Shown here one piece after another: positions 15,055 through 23,425 of a stretch of 26,892 bases of DNA. This DNA comes from Prevotella sp. UBA1378 (lineage in GTDB: Bacteria; Bacteroidota; Bacteroidia; Bacteroidales; Bacteroidaceae), in the NCBI GenBank assembly GCA_002305505.1, contig DBRC01000044.1:1-26892 (forward strand), written 5' to 3'. Position 1 is the stretch's first letter, and every line of letters starts with the position of its first letter. Made by a program: the position numbers and the translations under genes. The notes beneath the pieces were generated by a model that did no database searches, was not told the DNA's origin, and saw only the letters and a program-made list of their open reading frames with translations.

Positions 15055-16217
15055 CGTTTAAACAAGTCTTTTATTCCGTCCATATCGAAAGAAAGCGAGA
15101 AACGCAATGTCTGGTCGAGCGGGTTGCTTTTCGCCGTCGAGATAACATAGCCCACGTCAAGCGAGAAGACACTCATGCGGAACCCGCCGCCCACGGTGAA
15201 GTACTTGCGGTTGCCCTTGTTAGCGCTCTCGTGGTGGTAACCGGCGCGCAGCGAGAACTGGTCGTGGTAAACGTACTCGCCGCCCAGGCTCCATTGTATC
15301 TCCTGCAACTCCTCCTTAAAGCCTCCGGGGGCATCGCTGAAGCTCTTGAATATCCCGGCGATGGAACCCACGTCGTTATACTCCTCGATGACGCGGTTGC
15401 GATAGTCCTGGGCCGACTCGCCCGAGTTTTGCGGGGGGATGGTGGGCACCAGCAGCTTGTTGGCGTCGGCCGAAATCGAGAAGCGGTTATATTCGTCGAC
15501 CGGTACCATGAGCGAAGCACCGATGCGCAGGTTGGCCGGGATAAACTGGCTGCGCGTGTCGCCGTAGTAAGAAATCTTGCTGCCCACGTTGCTGATGTTC
15601 ATGCCCAATCCCAGCTGGCACTCGCGGCTGCCGATGTCGAAGTAATCATTGTAATACATCGCCAAGTCGGCAGCGAAAGCCGATGCCGGCGTGGAAGCCT
15701 CGGAATAGTCGTAGCGCAAGTCGCTGTAAATCCAGCGGAGGGCGGCCGCTATAGAGAATTGATCGCTGAGCATCAGCGAGTAGGCTGCATCGATCGACAT
15801 CTCGTAAGGCTTCACGGTCATGGCATTGGCATCTTGCGACGTCATCACCTCTCCGAGCGAGAAATACCGCAACGAACCCGAAATGGCACTATAGTCGCCG
15901 ATGCGGTAGAAGCCGGACACGTAAGCCAAGTCGATATCGTTCACCAATTGGCGCAGCCATGGCGTATAGTTGAGCGCGACGCCTGCCCGGCTGATGCAAA
16001 AAGGATACTTGGCCGGGTTCCAGTATTGCGAATTGACATCCGGGTCGGTAGCCGCTCCCACGTCGCCCATACCTGCTGCACGGGCATCGGGGGCTATCGT
16101 CTGCGATATCACGGCATATTCTACGGGATTAAACTCGCTCAGTTTCTCCTGCGCACGTACGGAAAGCGCCATCAACAGGCAGGCAAGTATTGTAACTGTT
16201 CTCAGATTATTCTTCAT
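15051..16217 (-). CDS. porV: Type IX secretion outer-membrane shuttle PorV
   Basis: PorV (LptO) is a FadL-like 14-strand outer-membrane protein that carries cargo from the T9SS translocon to the PorU sortase. Signal peptide residues 1 to about 23 (MKNNLRTVTILACLLMALSVRA/QE). The PorV N-terminal signature VISQTIAPDARAAGMGDVGAATDPDVNSQYWNPAKYPF starts near 36 and extends over about 38 residues; the rest is barrel (WSLGGEYVYHDQFSLRAGYH, FTVGGGFRM, LRFSLSFDMDGIKDLFKR). A TTG just upstream (16220) is in frame, but ATG 16217 gives the typical signal peptide. It follows porU by 51 bases and overlaps ispF by 4. Confidence 0.93.
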   Translation of the reverse strand: MKNNLRTVTILACLLMALSVRAQEKLSEFNPVEYAVISQTIAPDARAAGMGDVGAATDPDVNSQYWNPAKYPFCISRAGVALNYTPWLRQLVNDIDLAYVSGFYRIGDYSAISGSLRYFSLGEVMTSQDANAMTVKPYEMSIDAAYSLMLSDQFSIAAALRWIYSDLRYDYSEASTPASAFAADLAMYYNDYFDIGSRECQLGLGMNISNVGSKISYYGDTRSQFIPANLRIGASLMVPVDEYNRFSISADANKLLVPTIPPQNSGESAQDYRNRVIEEYNDVGSIAGIFKSFSDAPGGFKEELQEIQWSLGGEYVYHDQFSLRAGYHHESANKGNRKYFTVGGGFRMSVFSLDVGYVISTAKSNPLDQTLRFSLSFDMDGIKDLFKR

Positions 16218-16268
16218 CAATTATTATATTTGTTTGCAAAACACTAACCTCTAAACGCAGCCAAGTGC

Positions 16269-19200
16269 TCATTTATTGCTTATCACGATTATTTTCTTGG
16301 CTTTCGACACGTAACTGCTTCCGTCGCAGCTCATCCGCACGCGGTACATGTAAACGCCGGTTCCGAGCTGCCGGCCTCCGTCGACGGTCAAGTCCCAGTC
16401 GATGGTATATGTATTGTCCGATGAGGCCCCGTTCTCGGCATGCGACCAAAGATGGCGGCCGGAGAGGTCGAAGATGTCGAGCACGAAGTCCATCGTGCAC
16501 CCTATACGGTCGTGGACGATACGGAAGGCCGTGCCCGTCGTAGCCGGGTTCTGCAGGCAGTCGACGTCGAACAGCGTCGGTTCGAGGCCGCCGACCACGT
16601 TGAAGGTAAGCTCGCTTGTCGACGAGTTGTTCAGTATGTCCCATGCGCGGAATTTCAGTTTGTGCTGTCCCGGTGCGAGTTCGGGTATCATGAATCCCAC
16701 CGTACCTTTCTTATAACTGCCGAATTCGTAGGTGAAGTAATCGTTCAGAACGTATGTCTTCTCCATGTCGCCGTCGATGACCAGCTGCAGGTCGTGCCCG
16801 ATGCCGTTGCCCGATGCGTTGATTCCGTCTTCGTCGCTGATTTCCGCAACGAAATAGGGTGTCGGGTTCACGGAGCCGCCGTTGCTGAACGAAGTGGAGT
16901 TGAGGTAACAATAAACAGACGGGCCCACCGAGTCGCGGTCGAGCGTCTCCGCCCCGTTCAGCCTGAACGTGGTGTTGGAGCCCTGCACTTCGGCCGTCTT
17001 GTCGTCGTTGATGGCATATACCAGCATCTGCCCCGTACCCGTGCCGTAGCTGATGTCCTTCGGTACGGCGAAAGTAAATGCAAACTCTCCTCCGACGACG
17101 TTGTTCGACCCATTGAACAGCGTTTGCGTGCGGTCGTAGTACTTGTAAGGTGTCTTGGCTTCGCTGTTGTCGTTCAGCTTGCATTCCACCAGCGTCCGGG
17201 CATCGCGCACGGTAGCCGTAAGCACTCCGTTGAACGAGGTGTCGGTGGCCGCCCCCTTGCGGATGGCTCCCTTTACCGTTACCACCTGTCCGGCTCTCAG
17301 CGTAAGGGTGTCGCCCTCCGCCACGGGACGGCCGTCGATGCTGTCGATGACAGCCATGGGCGAGGGGCAGGCCAGTTTCATGGCCGGGTCGCCCAATAGG
17401 GTATACTGCAGTTTGTTAGCCGTTACGTCCCTGCCTGTGCTCACCATTGCACACTTGGCCAGCCGCGCGGCTTCGCCTATTGAAACGCCGCTCTTGAGCA
17501 CCTCTTCCGTGAAAGCGAGGTTGAGCAATGTGTTGAAAGATGAGAATACCGTACGCGGCGTTCCGAAAAAGGCCACGGCTCCGCCGCGCGTGTTGAACAT
17601 GGCTTCTTCGCCTAAGTTTTCTTCCTGTCCGTCGAAAGGCATGATGTCGCACGACGCCGTCACCCAAAGCGGCAGGTTGGTCGATGCGGCCTCCTTGAAC
17701 TCGGCCAGTGTGATGGCCAGTTCGTGCGACATGCAGTAAGCGGCTCCGTGCCCGGCGTAGTTCATCATCAGCGCCCCGTTGTTCATGTACTGTTTCACCA
17801 GCCGCGTCACGTCGGGATAGCGCGCACCAGTAGAGGTCGACACGCGGGTGAAGGTGTCCCACATAATCCGCTTGACGTTATAGGCGGGATATTTCTTTTC
17901 TACCATCTCCGCCACCGAGTTGATGTCCCTCATGTGGGCATTGCTGTCGCCGTCGTCGCCCATGAACACCAAGGTGTTCTGCCAAGCACCGGCATACTTC
18001 CTGCCCGCGTAATTAATCATCTTGTCCACCACGGTGCGCGCCTCGGTCTCCGTGCGCACCGACATGCGGCCCACGGCCACGTCGGGCTTTCCGTAGTAGC
18101 TGAGTTTGCCGTAAGTGTTGAGCTGTTCTATCTGTTCCCCGTCGTCGAGCATACAGAAGAAGTCGTCGCTCACATAGCTGTCGGTATGACTGTACGAGTT
18201 CTCACTTTCGAAGCAGAGCAGGAAGTCGTCGGGCGAATAGCCGTTCCACACGGGGAGCACCATGCGGTTGTCCCATGCGCCGTCGCCGAAGAGCAACAGG
18301 TACTTGGGGGCGTCCGAGGCATCCCCGGCGCGGTCGTAGAGCATCTTCATGTAGCGGCGATAGGCCGATGCATCCGGCGTGCCGCTGGAAAACTCGTTGA
18401 AGAGCTCGTCGGCCGGCACGATGCGTACCGTCATCGAGTCGTACTGCTCGTGATAGGCTTTCAGCCGTTCGGCCTGTTCGCGCAACTTCTGCGTCGTGGG
18501 CAGGATGATGATCATGTCGGCCGGCGCATCGGCGTGCAGGTCCTGATTGGTGATGTTGTAAACATATTCGGGCACCGGTGCCGACAAGGCCGCCAGGTCG
18601 GGAGCCGGCTTGGGCGAATTGCTGTACAAGCTGATATAGTCGAGGCGCATGGCGTTCTCCGACTCCGCCTTGGTAATCGTTACCGTATTGCTTTCCTTCA
18701 GGTTCTTCACCTGGAACGTTTTCTCTTTTATGAAAGCCTCACAATAGGGGTCCTTACTCGAATCCTCCGTCTCCCGCGGTATTACGGTGCCCACGACGCT
18801 GTCGTTCAGACTCACCGTTGCCACGGTGCGGTTCTTGGCCGAGAGCACCACTGTAAGCGTGCCGGTCGATGATGTACCAGGGGCCGGCAGCGTATAACTG
18901 ATGCTGGCACCCGAGGCGAACTCCTGCGCGTCATAGATATTCCGGCCGCTTTTAATCCACGAGTAGCCGTCTTTTTCATACAAGCTGTTGTAGTCGTCGG
19001 CCGAAGGATAGATACGTGCCAGGAACTCCTCGCCCGTCTCAGTCTGCGGTGCCTCCTCGTTCTGTGTGATGAAATAGTAGCCGTAGTCCGAATAAGGGTT
19101 GCGCACCCGCTTGCTGCCGTTCCAGCTGACGGGGCCTTGCGCATAAAACAAGCGCTTGCCGCCCACTGTGCAGGTGGGCACCTCCTTCAAGTCGTCGTAG

Positions 19201-19841
19201 GCTTCCAGATAATCGGCCGTCAGACTCTCGGGCACCAGCGCCCCGCCATACCCGTAGATTTTCACCTTGCTCAAATCCGGGAATCCCGCCCGCCTCGCCA
19301 GTTCGTCAGTGAGCTGATAGATGCCGCTTGAAGGCACGCGTATCTTCGCCCACTGCCCGCTGTTCAGTACAGAGTGGGCCGCATAGCGTCCCGATGCAGC
19401 CGATGCGGCGGCTTTGCGCATTGCCTGCCGCCTGCCTCCAGCATAGCGCGGGGCCGACGTGATGTTCAGCTTGAAGCTCACCAGCTTGCGGTACTTGCCG
19501 TCGCGGAACACCAGCGGCACGAACGAGAACTCCAGCAGTCCCTGTTTGCGGGCAATGCTCGTATACTGTTCCACGGTGGGCATCTCCGGCAGCGTGTCCG
19601 CCGTAATCCTATGGTACCGGCGGATATCCGCCTCGTGCATGTCAATAAACTCGGGGTATGCAATCTCGACGGAATAAACCGAGTCGGCAAAGTTGGCCGG
19701 CAGCGGATGCGAGTAAGTGAAATAAGGCAAGAGGGAGTCTATCCTGACTTGTTCGGCAGTCAAGTTGATAAAGCCTTGGGCTACGCTGCCCAGCACGCTG
19801 CATACGGCAGCGGCAAAGGTCAAGATATAACGTTTTCTCAT
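16269..19841 (-). CDS. porU: Type IX secretion sortase PorU
   Basis: PorU is the gingipain-related cysteine protease/sortase that removes the C-terminal signal of T9SS cargo and attaches it to the surface. The 1190-residue protein has a signal peptide (1 to about 22, SVAQG), a large N-terminal region, and a peptidase C25 domain from about 440 (ADMIIILPTT, YLLLFGDGAWDNR at 514). The catalytic pair appears as NYAGHGAAY with His698 and WVTASCDIMPF with Cys731. Ig-like strands follow, and the C-terminal region (about 1110-1190) resembles a T9SS C-terminal domain ending GVYMYRVRMS...KAKKIIVISNK. Its ATG overlaps the stop of the upstream hydrolase (ATGA), and porV follows. No other T9SS gene is in the window. 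Confidence 0.95.
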   Translation of the reverse strand: MRKRYILTFAAAVCSVLGSVAQGFINLTAEQVRIDSLLPYFTYSHPLPANFADSVYSVEIAYPEFIDMHEADIRRYHRITADTLPEMPTVEQYTSIARKQGLLEFSFVPLVFRDGKYRKLVSFKLNITSAPRYAGGRRQAMRKAAASAASGRYAAHSVLNSGQWAKIRVPSSGIYQLTDELARRAGFPDLSKVKIYGYGGALVPESLTADYLEAYDDLKEVPTCTVGGKRLFYAQGPVSWNGSKRVRNPYSDYGYYFITQNEEAPQTETGEEFLARIYPSADDYNSLYEKDGYSWIKSGRNIYDAQEFASGASISYTLPAPGTSSTGTLTVVLSAKNRTVATVSLNDSVVGTVIPRETEDSSKDPYCEAFIKEKTFQVKNLKESNTVTITKAESENAMRLDYISLYSNSPKPAPDLAALSAPVPEYVYNITNQDLHADAPADMIIILPTTQKLREQAERLKAYHEQYDSMTVRIVPADELFNEFSSGTPDASAYRRYMKMLYDRAGDASDAPKYLLLFGDGAWDNRMVLPVWNGYSPDDFLLCFESENSYSHTDSYVSDDFFCMLDDGEQIEQLNTYGKLSYYGKPDVAVGRMSVRTETEARTVVDKMINYAGRKYAGAWQNTLVFMGDDGDSNAHMRDINSVAEMVEKKYPAYNVKRIMWDTFTRVSTSTGARYPDVTRLVKQYMNNGALMMNYAGHGAAYCMSHELAITLAEFKEAASTNLPLWVTASCDIMPFDGQEENLGEEAMFNTRGGAVAFFGTPRTVFSSFNTLLNLAFTEEVLKSGVSIGEAARLAKCAMVSTGRDVTANKLQYTLLGDPAMKLACPSPMAVIDSIDGRPVAEGDTLTLRAGQVVTVKGAIRKGAATDTSFNGVLTATVRDARTLVECKLNDNSEAKTPYKYYDRTQTLFNGSNNVVGGEFAFTFAVPKDISYGTGTGQMLVYAINDDKTAEVQGSNTTFRLNGAETLDRDSVGPSVYCYLNSTSFSNGGSVNPTPYFVAEISDEDGINASGNGIGHDLQLVIDGDMEKTYVLNDYFTYEFGSYKKGTVGFMIPELAPGQHKLKFRAWDILNNSSTSELTFNVVGGLEPTLFDVDCLQNPATTGTAFRIVHDRIGCTMDFVLDIFDLSGRHLWSHAENGASSDNTYTIDWDLTVDGGRQLGTGVYMYRVRMSCDGSSYVSKAKKIIVISNK

Positions 19842-20455
19842 TTACAGTTAAACTCTAATAATTTCCTGTCCTCAATGTATCCTTCCAGATGGTCGTCGAT
19901 ATGCACCGGCCCTACGCCCGCCGGGGTTCCGGTATAGAGCAGGTCGCCGGTCTTGAGCGTGAAATACTGCGAGATATAGGCAATGATTTCGTCCACTCTG
20001 AAGAGCATGTCGGCCGTGCATCCCTCCTGGACGGTCTTCCCATTGATGTCGAGGTGAAAATGAATGGCCTGAATATCGCGGAACTTCCCTACGTCGACCC
20101 ACTCCCCGATGGCTGCCGCGCCGTCGAAGCCTTTGCACAGCTCCCATGGGAGCCCTTTCTCGCGCGCATCGCGCTGCAGGTCGCGCGCCGTAAAGTCGAT
20201 ACCCACGGTCACGGCATCATAATACCTGTGTGCGAACCGCTCCGGGATGCTCTTCCCGAGCCGGCAGATGCGCACCACCAGCTCCGCCTCATAATCCACC
20301 CTTTCCGACCAGTCGGGTATGAAAAACGGCTTATGGTCTTTCAGCAGCGCCGAGTCGGCCTTGGTAAAAACGACGGGCTTCTCCGGTTTATATAACGCTC
20401 CGTCGAGCTCTTTATTGTGTTGGATATAGTTCATTCCAACGGCGAATATCTTCAT
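19838..20455 (-). CDS. Fumarylacetoacetate hydrolase-family protein (FAHD1-like)
   Basis: A 205-residue single-domain FAH protein, of the size of FAHD1/acylpyruvate hydrolase or oxaloacetate decarboxylase types; the exact substrate cannot be assigned. Seen: IFAVGMNYIQHNKEL at 3, VDYEAELVVRI near 53 (metal-binding Glu pair), GIDFTARDLQRDAREKGLPWELCKGFDGAA near 85-115 (Asp ligand, Lys and Asp of the active site), and TGDLLYTGTPAGVGPV near 170. It leads the porU-porV-ispF operon, with its stop inside the porU start region. A candidate promoter sits at about 20568-20575, leaving a leader of about 105 bases. Confidence 0.9.
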   Translation of the reverse strand: MKIFAVGMNYIQHNKELDGALYKPEKPVVFTKADSALLKDHKPFFIPDWSERVDYEAELVVRICRLGKSIPERFAHRYYDAVTVGIDFTARDLQRDAREKGLPWELCKGFDGAAAIGEWVDVGKFRDIQAIHFHLDINGKTVQEGCTADMLFRVDEIIAYISQYFTLKTGDLLYTGTPAGVGPVHIDDHLEGYIEDRKLLEFNCK

Positions 20456-20567
20456 AACATGCTTATTTTTAATGTTGCCGCCATTTGCCGGCGATGCTTT
20501 GCGGGTTGGCTTTTACAGGCTGTAACTTACAGAAAAACTTATTGCCACAGAATTTTCGTAACGATGG

Positions 20568-20575
20568 CAAAGATA
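20568..20575 (-). promoter_or_regulatory. -7 box for the FAH-porU-porV-ispF operon
   Basis: CAAAGATA on the plus strand reads TATCTTTG on the minus strand, a good Bacteroidetes -7 element 113 bases upstream of the hydrolase ATG. No convincing -33 element is seen. Confidence 0.4.
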
Positions 20576-20907
20576 CACATTTTATCGGACAGCCGATGTA
20601 TCGGAGGTGATTAATTTGCTTAACAAGCAAGAATTTCTTAAACAAACCGCAAAAAACGGAGGTCAACGCTATGTAAGCCATTTCGGTGCTTGGCAATATT
20701 TCACGATTTATTTCGCTTTCCTTTGCGCGTATTACATGCAGAGGAAAGAAAAAGGCGCCAAAAAACCGGTGCACTCGTAAAACCTTGTATTTGGAAAGTC
20801 TGCAAAAAACCGGCACGCCGTGCCGATTTTACATAAAAACAATTAAAAACCGCAATATTGGTATATGTATCTGTGATATTTATAGCTGGACTTAATAATT
20901 TTATTTG

Positions 20908-20915
20908 TATTTTTG
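20908..20915 (+). promoter_or_regulatory. -7 box for the tatA operon
   Basis: TATTTTTG fits TAnnTTTG and lies 31 bases upstream of the tatA ATG. No clear -33 TTTG is present at the expected distance. Confidence 0.4.
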
Positions 20916-20946
20916 CAATCAGAAGAATAACTAAAAACAAGTGCTT

Positions 20947-21135
20947 ATGTTTGGATTAGGGCTACAGGAAATCCTTATCATCGCATTGCTCATCCTCCTG
21001 TTCTTCGGCGGCAAGAAAATACCGGAGATGATGAAAGGGCTGGGTAAGGGCGTGAAGAGTTTCAAAGAAGGTATGAACGGCATGGAAGATGCCGGGGAAA
21101 AAGAAGAGGTAAAGGCCGGGCCAGAACAGAAGTGA
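20947..21135 (+). CDS. tatA: Twin-arginine translocase subunit TatA
   Basis: TatA oligomerises in the inner membrane to form the conduit for folded Tat substrates. The 62-residue protein shows the family plan: an N-terminal membrane helix (LQEILIIALLILLFF, residues 6-20), the FG hinge (FFGGKKIPEMM), an amphipathic helix (KGLGKGVKSFKEGMNGM) and a short charged tail (EDAGEKEEVKAGPEQK). I take ATG 20947; a GTG at 20941 is in frame but adds only two residues. It is followed one base later by tatC. No TatB is present, so this is a minimal TatAC system. Confidence 0.95.
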   Translation: MFGLGLQEILIIALLILLFFGGKKIPEMMKGLGKGVKSFKEGMNGMEDAGEKEEVKAGPEQK

Positions 21136-21136
21136 C

Positions 21137-21889
21137 ATGGCGGAGCTCCATAACGGCGGTACCTTTTGGGACCATCTCGACGAACTGCGGGGATGCCTGA
21201 TAAGAATCATCGGCGTAGCCCTTGTTGCTGCCGGGGTGGCGTTTTGTTTCAAAGACGCTTTGTTCGGCATTGTGCTCGCGCCCAAGAGCAGCCAGTTCGC
21301 CCTTTTCAGGTGGATGGGCAGCGGCCCGTTCGACATCCGGTTGATGAATACTGGCCTGACGGAGCAGTTCATGGTGCATCTGCGCACCTCCATGTACGCC
21401 GGCCTGCTCATGTCGTCACCATATATCATATACGTGCTGTTCCGGTTTGTTGCCCCGGCCCTTTATGCGCACGAGCGGCGGTACAGCGTACGCATCGTTG
21501 GCGGCGCATACGCGATGTTCCTTCTCGGCACGTTGCTCAACTACTTCTTGATTTTCCCCCTCACCATCCGCTTCCTGGGCACCTACCAGGTAAGCCCTGA
21601 GGTGGCAAACATGCTTACACTGCAATCGTATATGGATACGCTGCTGGCAATGTCGTTGGTAATGGGGGTGGTGTTCGAGTTGCCCGTCGTGAGCTGGCTG
21701 CTGGCACGGATGGGAATCCTTACGGACAGCATGATGCAGCGCTACCGCCGCCACGCCGTCATCGCCATACTGATAGTGGCCGCCATCATCACGCCTACTA
21801 CGGATGCCTTCACGCTCTCCATCGTGTCGCTGCCTATATGGATGCTTTACGAAATGAGCATCCTCATCGTAAGAACCGCAAGGAAGTAA
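21137..21889 (+). CDS. tatC: Twin-arginine translocase subunit TatC
   Basis: TatC is the six-helix receptor that recognises the twin-arginine signal. The 250-residue protein begins with the family motif FWDHLDELRGCLIR (residues 9-22) and continues with MSSPYIIYVLFRFVAPALYAHERR near 94-117, FPLTIRFL near 142, FELPVVSWLLARMGIL near 176, and TPTTDAFTLSIVSLPIWMLYEMSIL near the C terminus. Length is normal. It is the second gene of an operon whose downstream genes encode likely Tat substrates, an arrangement that supports dedicated rather than only housekeeping use. Confidence 0.96.
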   Translation: MAELHNGGTFWDHLDELRGCLIRIIGVALVAAGVAFCFKDALFGIVLAPKSSQFALFRWMGSGPFDIRLMNTGLTEQFMVHLRTSMYAGLLMSSPYIIYVLFRFVAPALYAHERRYSVRIVGGAYAMFLLGTLLNYFLIFPLTIRFLGTYQVSPEVANMLTLQSYMDTLLAMSLVMGVVFELPVVSWLLARMGILTDSMMQRYRRHAVIAILIVAAIITPTTDAFTLSIVSLPIWMLYEMSILIVRTARK

Positions 21890-21908
21890 CTATTAAACAA
21901 ATACATTT

Positions 21909-23405
21909 ATGCTTAGGAAAATAAGGATTTCGCTGGCCTCCCTCTTCTTCGCCGGGATTACGTTGTTGTTCCTCGATTTCACGGGAACGCTCCACCATTG
22001 GCTGGGATGGATGGCAAAAATACAATTCCTGCCGGCCGTGCTGGCCTTGAACGCCGTAGCCATAGCCCTGCTCGCCGTGCTCACACTCGCCTTCGGGCGC
22101 ATCTATTGCTCGGTCGTCTGCCCGCTGGGAGTGATGCAGGACATCATTGCACGGCTGAACCGCAGGAAAAACAAATACTCTTGCTCTAAGGCATTGTCAT
22201 GGCTCCGCTATGCGATGCTCGCCCTGATGGTTGCAGCCTTCGCTGCCGGCATCGGCTCGGCCGTGGCCTTGCTCGACCCATACGGCAGCTACGGGCGTAT
22301 CGCAAGCAACCTGCTGCAACCACTGTGGCTGTGGGGCAACAATGCATTGGCCCGCCTTGCCGAGAGTGCCGACAGCTATGCCTTCTACGGCGCAGACGTA
22401 TGGCTCAAGGGCATGCCTACATTCCTCATTGCCGCCGCCACCTTCGCCGTGGTAGGGGCATTGGCATGGAAGAACGGCCGCACCTATTGCAATACCGTCT
22501 GCCCGGTGGGTACGACGCTGAGCTTCCTCGCCCGTTATTCTTTCCTCAAAATCCATTTCGACGAAGAAAAATGCCGCAAGTGCTCGAAGTGCTCGAAAAA
22601 CTGCAAGGCCGCCTGCATCGACTATACGACCCATACCGTGGATTACAGCCGGTGCGTGGTATGCGGGAACTGTATAGGCAACTGCAATTTCGGCGCGCTG
22701 AGATACGGGCTCAATGCCCGGCACGGAAGCGGGATACAGAGGGAAGGCAGGGACAATGGCGGACAGGCGGAAAGCATCGACAGGGGCAAACGCTCGTTCC
22801 TCATTGCCTCTGCCCTGGCCACCACCGCAGCCATGGCACAGGAAAAGAAGAAAGTGGACGGCGGACTGGCCAAAATAGAAGACAAGGTGGCCCCGGCGCG
22901 CCAGACACCGCTTACCCCTCCCGGCTCGCTAAGCGCCGACAACATGGCACGCCACTGCACGGGCTGCCAGCTCTGCGTGGCAGAATGCCCCAACGGCGTA
23001 CTGCGCCCGTCGGCCGACCTGATGAAACTGATGCAGCCCGCCATGTCGTTCGAACGCGGCTACTGCCGCCCGGAGTGCACGCGTTGCTCGGAGCTCTGCC
23101 CCACAGGTGCCATCAAGCCCATTACACCGGCAGAGAAGTCGGCCACGCAGATGGGGCATGCCGTTTGGCTGAAGAAGAACTGCATCCCCTTGACCGACGG
23201 CGTGAAATGCGGCAACTGTGCCCGCCACTGTCCGACGGGCGCCATCGAGATGGTGCCTTCCGACGAGAAGGACGACTCGTCCGTCAAGATACCCGTGGTG
23301 AACGAGGCGCGCTGCATCGGCTGCGGGGCCTGTGAGAATCTGTGTCCGGCGCGTCCGTTCTCTGCCATCTACGTGGAGGGGCACGAGGTGCACCGGAGTA
23401 TTTAA
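21909..23405 (+). CDS. NapH/NapG-like fusion: membrane quinol-dehydrogenase ferredoxin
   Basis: A 498-residue membrane iron-sulfur protein. Residues 1 to about 270 resemble NapH/YccM: four membrane helices (about 5-25, 40-62, 97-122, 169-187), two CxxxCP motifs (YCSVVCPLG at 66-74, YCNTVCPVG at 193-201), and cytoplasmic cluster motifs at Cys222/225/228/232 and Cys249/252/255/259. After a polar linker, DRGKRSFLIASALATTAAMAQ (291-311) looks like a retained, internal Tat-type signal (KR for RR). The rest resembles NapG: Cys350/353/356/360, Cys386/390/393/397, Cys434/437/441 and Cys469/472/475/479. In the nitrate-reductase system NapH-NapG passes electrons from menaquinol to the periplasm, but no nitrate reductase is here. 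The neighbouring exported reductase is the obvious partner. The substrate is unknown. Confidence 0.85.
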   Translation: MLRKIRISLASLFFAGITLLFLDFTGTLHHWLGWMAKIQFLPAVLALNAVAIALLAVLTLAFGRIYCSVVCPLGVMQDIIARLNRRKNKYSCSKALSWLRYAMLALMVAAFAAGIGSAVALLDPYGSYGRIASNLLQPLWLWGNNALARLAESADSYAFYGADVWLKGMPTFLIAAATFAVVGALAWKNGRTYCNTVCPVGTTLSFLARYSFLKIHFDEEKCRKCSKCSKNCKAACIDYTTHTVDYSRCVVCGNCIGNCNFGALRYGLNARHGSGIQREGRDNGGQAESIDRGKRSFLIASALATTAAMAQEKKKVDGGLAKIEDKVAPARQTPLTPPGSLSADNMARHCTGCQLCVAECPNGVLRPSADLMKLMQPAMSFERGYCRPECTRCSELCPTGAIKPITPAEKSATQMGHAVWLKKNCIPLTDGVKCGNCARHCPTGAIEMVPSDEKDDSSVKIPVVNEARCIGCGACENLCPARPFSAIYVEGHEVHRSI

Positions 23406-23425
23406 ACATTAATGAAGAAGTGGAT

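Larger units (their letters stand above)
20456..20946. other. Gene-free divergent spacer between the FAH and tat operons
   Basis: No frame here looks like protein. It contains two -7 boxes: TATCTTTG on the minus strand (20575-20568) for the FAH operon and TATTTTTG (20908-20915) on the plus strand for tatA. It also has TTGCTT-AAC-AAGCAA at 20616-20630, a perfect CGGCACG-C-CGTGCCG palindrome at 20811-20825 followed by ATTTT, and two AAAAAACCGG copies at 20760 and 20804. AT content rises sharply toward tatA. The unusually long spacer may hold an unrecognised leader RNA or operators. Confidence 0.4.

Noticed and set aside
16218..16220. TTG start of porV at 16220
   Set aside because: The adjacent ATG at 16217 gives the normal signal peptide and needs no rare start codon.
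20811..20830. Terminator upstream of tatA
   Set aside because: The GC dyad leaves only a 1- to 3-base loop and is followed by just four T residues, with no gene upstream on that strand to terminate. An operator fits better.
20469..20940. Small open frames in the spacer upstream of tatA
   Set aside because: Their compositions are random-like, with no conserved motif and no ribosome site, and they overlap promoters and palindromes.
21909..23405. Calling the cluster a periplasmic nitrate reductase (nap) operon
   Set aside because: Only NapH/NapG-like electron-transfer parts are present; there is no NapA, NapB or NapD, and the downstream enzyme is an aldo/keto reductase.
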